Assembly: GCA_016937725.1 (NCBI GenBank)
Contig: JAFGVZ010000045.1
Span: 1-8,554, forward strand
DNA from: Paracoccaceae bacterium
GTDB lineage: Bacteria; Pseudomonadota; Alphaproteobacteria; Rhodobacterales; Rhodobacteraceae
Reading direction: 5' to 3'
DNA: 8,554 nt
Both the position numbers and the translations under genes were made by a program. The notes under the pieces are model-generated. The model saw nothing but the letters and a program-made list of their open reading frames with translations, was not told the origin of the DNA and did not search any database. The stretch's first letter is position 1. Every line of letters starts with the position of its first letter. Below, piece after piece: positions 6,174 through 8,554 of the stretch.

Positions 6174-6989
6174 ATGCTGAACATCGAGAAACTGACGAAG
6201 CGGTTCGGTGACAGAACCGCTGTGGACGCTGCGAATATCTGGGTTGAGAAGCCCGCGATGATTGGCATCATCGGTCGCTCTGGTGCCGGGAAGTCAACGT
6301 TGTTGCGGATGCTGAATTGCCTGACGACAGCTTCGGAAGGCACGATCACGTTCGAGGGTGAGGAAATCACTGGCCTGCGCGGCGCGGCGCGGCGTGACTG
6401 GCAATCCCGTTGTGCCATGATCTTCCAGCAATTCAACCTTGTTCCGCGTATGGATGTCGTCTCGAACGTGTTGCACGGCACATTGAACAAGCGGTCCACC
6501 CTTGCGACCATGTTCAACCTGTATCCGAAGTCGGACATTCACAAAGCGATCGAGATTCTGGACCGTCTGGGCATTGCCGAGCAGGCCGCCAAACGGGCCG
6601 AAGCATTGTCGGGCGGGCAGCAGCAGCGCGTGGCGATTGCCCGCGCCCTGATGCAGGACCCCAAGATCATTCTGGCGGATGAGCCGATTGCCTCGCTCGA
6701 CCCGATGAATGCGCAGGTGGTCATGCAGGCCCTGCGCACGATCCACGAAGAAGACGGGCGCATGGTCATCGCCAACCTGCACACGCTGGACACTGCGCGC
6801 CGCTATTGCGACCGCGTGATCGGCATGCGCGACGGTCGGATCGTGTTCGACGGCACACCGGGGCAACTAACCACCGGGGTTGCCCGCGACATTTACGGCG
6901 CTGGCGCGGATTTTTCCGAAGCCGCCACATCGACCGAAATAGAGACACTGGACAGATCACAGGTCCGCGCCGCGGAAGTCTACGTCTGA
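6174..6989 (+). CDS. phnC: Phosphonate ABC transporter ATP-binding protein PhnC
   Basis: Cytoplasmic ATPase subunit that powers import of phosphonates, or of related compounds such as phosphite, through PhnE. The 271 residues are a complete ABC ATPase: Walker A GRSGAGKS (34-41), Q-loop in IFQQFNLV (83-90), signature LSGGQQQR (145-152), Walker B IILADE (165-170), D-loop SLDP (174-177) and switch His203 in NLHTLDTA. The wording around the Q-loop and the NLHTLDTARRYCDRVIG stretch (201-217) is typical of PhnC and less like amino-acid importer ATPases. ATG 6174 follows GGGGG at a spacing of 4. It is first in a phnC-phnD-phnE cluster. After the stop there are 92 bases before phnD containing the perfect palindrome CGTTGCAACG (7049-7058) and a possible short stem CCCGC/GCGGG (7001-7017), neither with a clear role. 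Actual substrate cannot be read from this subunit. Confidence 0.94.
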   Translation: MLNIEKLTKRFGDRTAVDAANIWVEKPAMIGIIGRSGAGKSTLLRMLNCLTTASEGTITFEGEEITGLRGAARRDWQSRCAMIFQQFNLVPRMDVVSNVLHGTLNKRSTLATMFNLYPKSDIHKAIEILDRLGIAEQAAKRAEALSGGQQQRVAIARALMQDPKIILADEPIASLDPMNAQVVMQALRTIHEEDGRMVIANLHTLDTARRYCDRVIGMRDGRIVFDGTPGQLTTGVARDIYGAGADFSEAATSTEIETLDRSQVRAAEVYV

Positions 6990-7081
6990 GCCAGTTTTCA
7001 CCCGCGCGCGCTGCGGGCTGCCTTCATCCACCCGCCCATAATTTGCCGCGTTGCAACGGGCACCAAACCACGGAGATACCG

Positions 7082-7996
7082 ATGAAAAAGACCCTCGCTC
7101 TGGCGCTTGTCGCCACGACCGCCCTGACCTCGGCGGCGCTGGCCCAAGACGCCATCACCGAATTCCGCATCGGCCTGCTGGGCGGCGAAAACGCTCAGGA
7201 TCGTCTGGCATCCAACGAGTGCTTCCGCGCTTACACCGAAGAAGCGCTGGGCGTTCCCACCAAGCTGTTCACCGCGGCCGATTACAACGGCGTGATCCAG
7301 GGCCTGATCGGCGGCACGCTGGACATGGCATGGCTGGGTGCTTCCGGTTACGCAGCTGTCTACCTGGAAAACCCCGACGCCGTGACTCCGGTGTTGGTGA
7401 AAACCAACCTTGACGGCTCTTTCACCTACCATTCGATCGGTTTTGCCCGCAAAGATTCCGGCATCACCTCTCTCGACGACATGCAGGGCAAAAAGTTTGC
7501 CTTCGCTGATCCGAACTCGACCTCTGGTTACCTGATCCCGCTCGTAGAACTGCCCGAGGCAGGTTACTCGATGGCGCCGGGCGAGTTCTTCTCGGATGTG
7601 GTGTTCTCGGGTGGTCATGAGCAGTCCATCGTGGGCGTGAATGCAGGCGATTTCGACGCTGCCGTGACCTGGGCCGACGGCCAGGGTGACTGGGAAGATG
7701 GCTACAATTCGGGCGCTCTGCGTCGCGCTGTGGATGCCGGTCTGGTCGACATGAACGATCTGGTCGAAATCTGGAAATCCTCGCCGATCCCCGAAGGCCC
7801 CATCGTTCTGCGCAATGCGCTGCCGGATGACGTGAAGGCAAAAATGGTCGAACTGACCGCCAACCTTCACACGACCGACGAAGCTTGCGCCTATGGTGTG
7901 GCTGCCGGCGAAACCGCAGGTTTCACCCCCGTGACCCACGACGCTTACAAGACCATCATCGCGGTCCGCGTTGCACAGCAGTCGCAAGCCAACTGA
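7082..7996 (+). CDS. phnD: Phosphonate ABC transporter periplasmic binding protein PhnD
   Basis: Periplasmic solute receptor that delivers phosphonate, or possibly phosphite or hypophosphite, to PhnE. The 304 residues start with a standard Sec signal peptide (MKK, a hydrophobic run, probable cleavage after ALA at residue 21, mature end QDAITE). The mature part is a type II periplasmic-binding fold of the PhnD family: FRIGLLGGEN (28-37), LIGGTLDMAWLGASGYA (75-91), a ligand-contact-type motif DPNSTSGYLIP (143-153), and FDAAVTWADG (191-200). Cys47 and Cys269 could form a disulfide. ATG 7082 is preceded by GGAG at a spacing of 6. It lies between phnC and phnE in the usual order, and a strong hairpin follows its stop. 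The family is secure; ligand identity within the phosphonate/phosphite group is open. Confidence 0.93.
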   Translation: MKKTLALALVATTALTSAALAQDAITEFRIGLLGGENAQDRLASNECFRAYTEEALGVPTKLFTAADYNGVIQGLIGGTLDMAWLGASGYAAVYLENPDAVTPVLVKTNLDGSFTYHSIGFARKDSGITSLDDMQGKKFAFADPNSTSGYLIPLVELPEAGYSMAPGEFFSDVVFSGGHEQSIVGVNAGDFDAAVTWADGQGDWEDGYNSGALRRAVDAGLVDMNDLVEIWKSSPIPEGPIVLRNALPDDVKAKMVELTANLHTTDEACAYGVAAGETAGFTPVTHDAYKTIIAVRVAQQSQAN

Positions 7997-8014
7997 TCCA
8001 ATCTTGGATTAACG

Positions 8015-8044
8015 AGCGGGTTCCGGGTTCTCCCGGAGCCCGCT
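8015..8044 (+). terminator. Intercistronic hairpin between phnD and phnE
   Basis: AGCGGGTTCCGGG (8015-8027) pairs with CCCGGAGCCCGCT (8032-8044) around a TTCT loop, giving a 13-bp stem with a single G-U wobble. It lies 18 bases after the phnD stop and ends 24 bases before the phnE start. The following TCCTCTT is not a clean T-run, so it is more likely a partial terminator or an mRNA 3'-end stabiliser than a full stop. Such hairpins after binding-protein genes are known to keep the binding protein in excess over the membrane subunits. Confidence 0.6.
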
Positions 8045-8068
8045 TCCTCTTGATGTAAAGGGTGGATG

Positions 8069-8554
8069 ATGGCCGACCTCTCAACACAGACAGGCTCGCT
8101 TGACCTGACGCGCTCCAGCTACATGGCGATGGTGCGGGCAAAAAGGCTGTATTCCGGCCTGACGATTGCGCTGTTTGTGATTGCAATGATCGTTGGTTTT
8201 CAGATTGTCGAGGAGCGCAGCGCGGGCGGCTTCTGGATTGGCCTGCCACAAGTGTTCGACTTTCCCACCAGCCTTGTCACCGAAGCTTGGGAGAAACGCG
8301 GAAACCTGCCCGGCTATTTTGTCGAGTTCTTTCCTGCCCTTATCGAAACCATCAACATCGCCGCTGTTTCGACCCTTCTGGGCGCGGCGCTTGGCCTAAT
8401 GCTGTCGCTCGTCTCGACGCGCGGCCTTGCCCCTTTTCCGCGGCTCATTCCGGTGTTTCGTCGCAGCATGGACATTCTGCGCGCGTTTCCCGAGATCGTA
8501 ATCGCGCTGGTCCTTATCTTTATCCTTGGCGGTGGCCCCGTGCCCGCCATGATC
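8069..8554 (+). CDS. phnE: Phosphonate ABC transporter permease PhnE, C-terminus beyond window
   Basis: Inner-membrane channel subunit of the phosphonate importer; 162 codons are present and the frame is open to the window edge. Predicted membrane segments lie at about 28-46, 92-115 and 143-158. Between the last two is the stretch FRRSMDILRAFPEIVIAL (130-147), typical of PhnE permeases and close to the region that contacts the ATPase. The inter-segment part with ETINIAAVSTLLG (93-105) fits the start of the binding-protein-dependent transport domain. ATG 8069 is chosen because AAGGG lies 6 bases upstream; the adjacent ATG 8066 is only 3 bases from it. Some Rhodobacterales carry two phnE genes in tandem, so this may be the first of two; the conserved EAA-type loop and any second permease lie outside the window. 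Confidence 0.9.
   Translation, partial: MADLSTQTGSLDLTRSSYMAMVRAKRLYSGLTIALFVIAMIVGFQIVEERSAGGFWIGLPQVFDFPTSLVTEAWEKRGNLPGYFVEFFPALIETINIAAVSTLLGAALGLMLSLVSTRGLAPFPRLIPVFRRSMDILRAFPEIVIALVLIFILGGGPVPAMI

Noticed and set aside
6163..6180. Five-codon mini-frame ATG...TGA overlapping the phnC start as a possible leader peptide
   Set aside because: It has no ribosome site of its own and so short a frame is expected by chance.
6806..7996. 396-codon frame starting inside phnC and running through phnD as a fusion protein
   Set aside because: It is the phnD frame extended upstream into phnC; the signal peptide and GGAG ribosome site place the real start at 7082.

Overview
The window reads as core chromosomal DNA of an alphaproteobacterium, most likely a member of the Rhodobacterales (Rhodobacter/Roseobacter type). 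This rests on high G+C with GC-rich third positions, the wording of the ValS, DusA and PhnC proteins, and a GCCCCGGA...TCCGGGGC palindrome of a kind I recall from such genomes. It is an inference from memory; no search was run.

Layout. (1) 1-2201, minus: valS, valyl-tRNA synthetase, cut by the window start so that the C-terminal part is missing. It carries two unusual stretches: a double palindromic repeat read in frame (888-956) and a low-G+C stretch of about 100 codons (317-617). (2) 2274-3512, minus: a MltB-type lytic murein transglycosylase lipoprotein, 72 bases upstream of valS on the same strand. (3) 3513-3630: a short divergent promoter region. (4) 3631-4845, plus: a second, paralogous MltB-type lipoprotein. 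(5) 4842-5837, minus: dusA, tRNA-dihydrouridine synthase, whose stop codon overlaps that of the preceding gene in a shared CTAG. (6) 5838-6173: a noncoding interval of about 335 bases with T-tracts and an 11-bp-phased repeat resembling a Pho box. (7) 6174-8554, plus: phnC, phnD and the start of phnE, an ABC importer for phosphonate or a related reduced phosphorus compound, cut by the window end.

How the genes relate. The two murein transglycosylases form a divergent paralogous pair acting on peptidoglycan from the periplasmic side of a membrane. valS and dusA are unrelated housekeeping genes for tRNA charging and tRNA modification. phnCDE is a textbook importer cluster: PhnD captures substrate in the periplasm, PhnE forms the membrane channel and PhnC supplies ATP hydrolysis. 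A strong hairpin between phnD and phnE probably helps keep PhnD more abundant than the membrane subunit.

I see no tRNA or rRNA gene, CRISPR array, insertion sequence, phage gene or defence system. The window does not appear to hold a new multi-gene system. The points that most repay checking are the palindromic element and the low-G+C stretch inside valS, the loss of the EF-hand-like loop in one transglycosylase, and the candidate Pho box.
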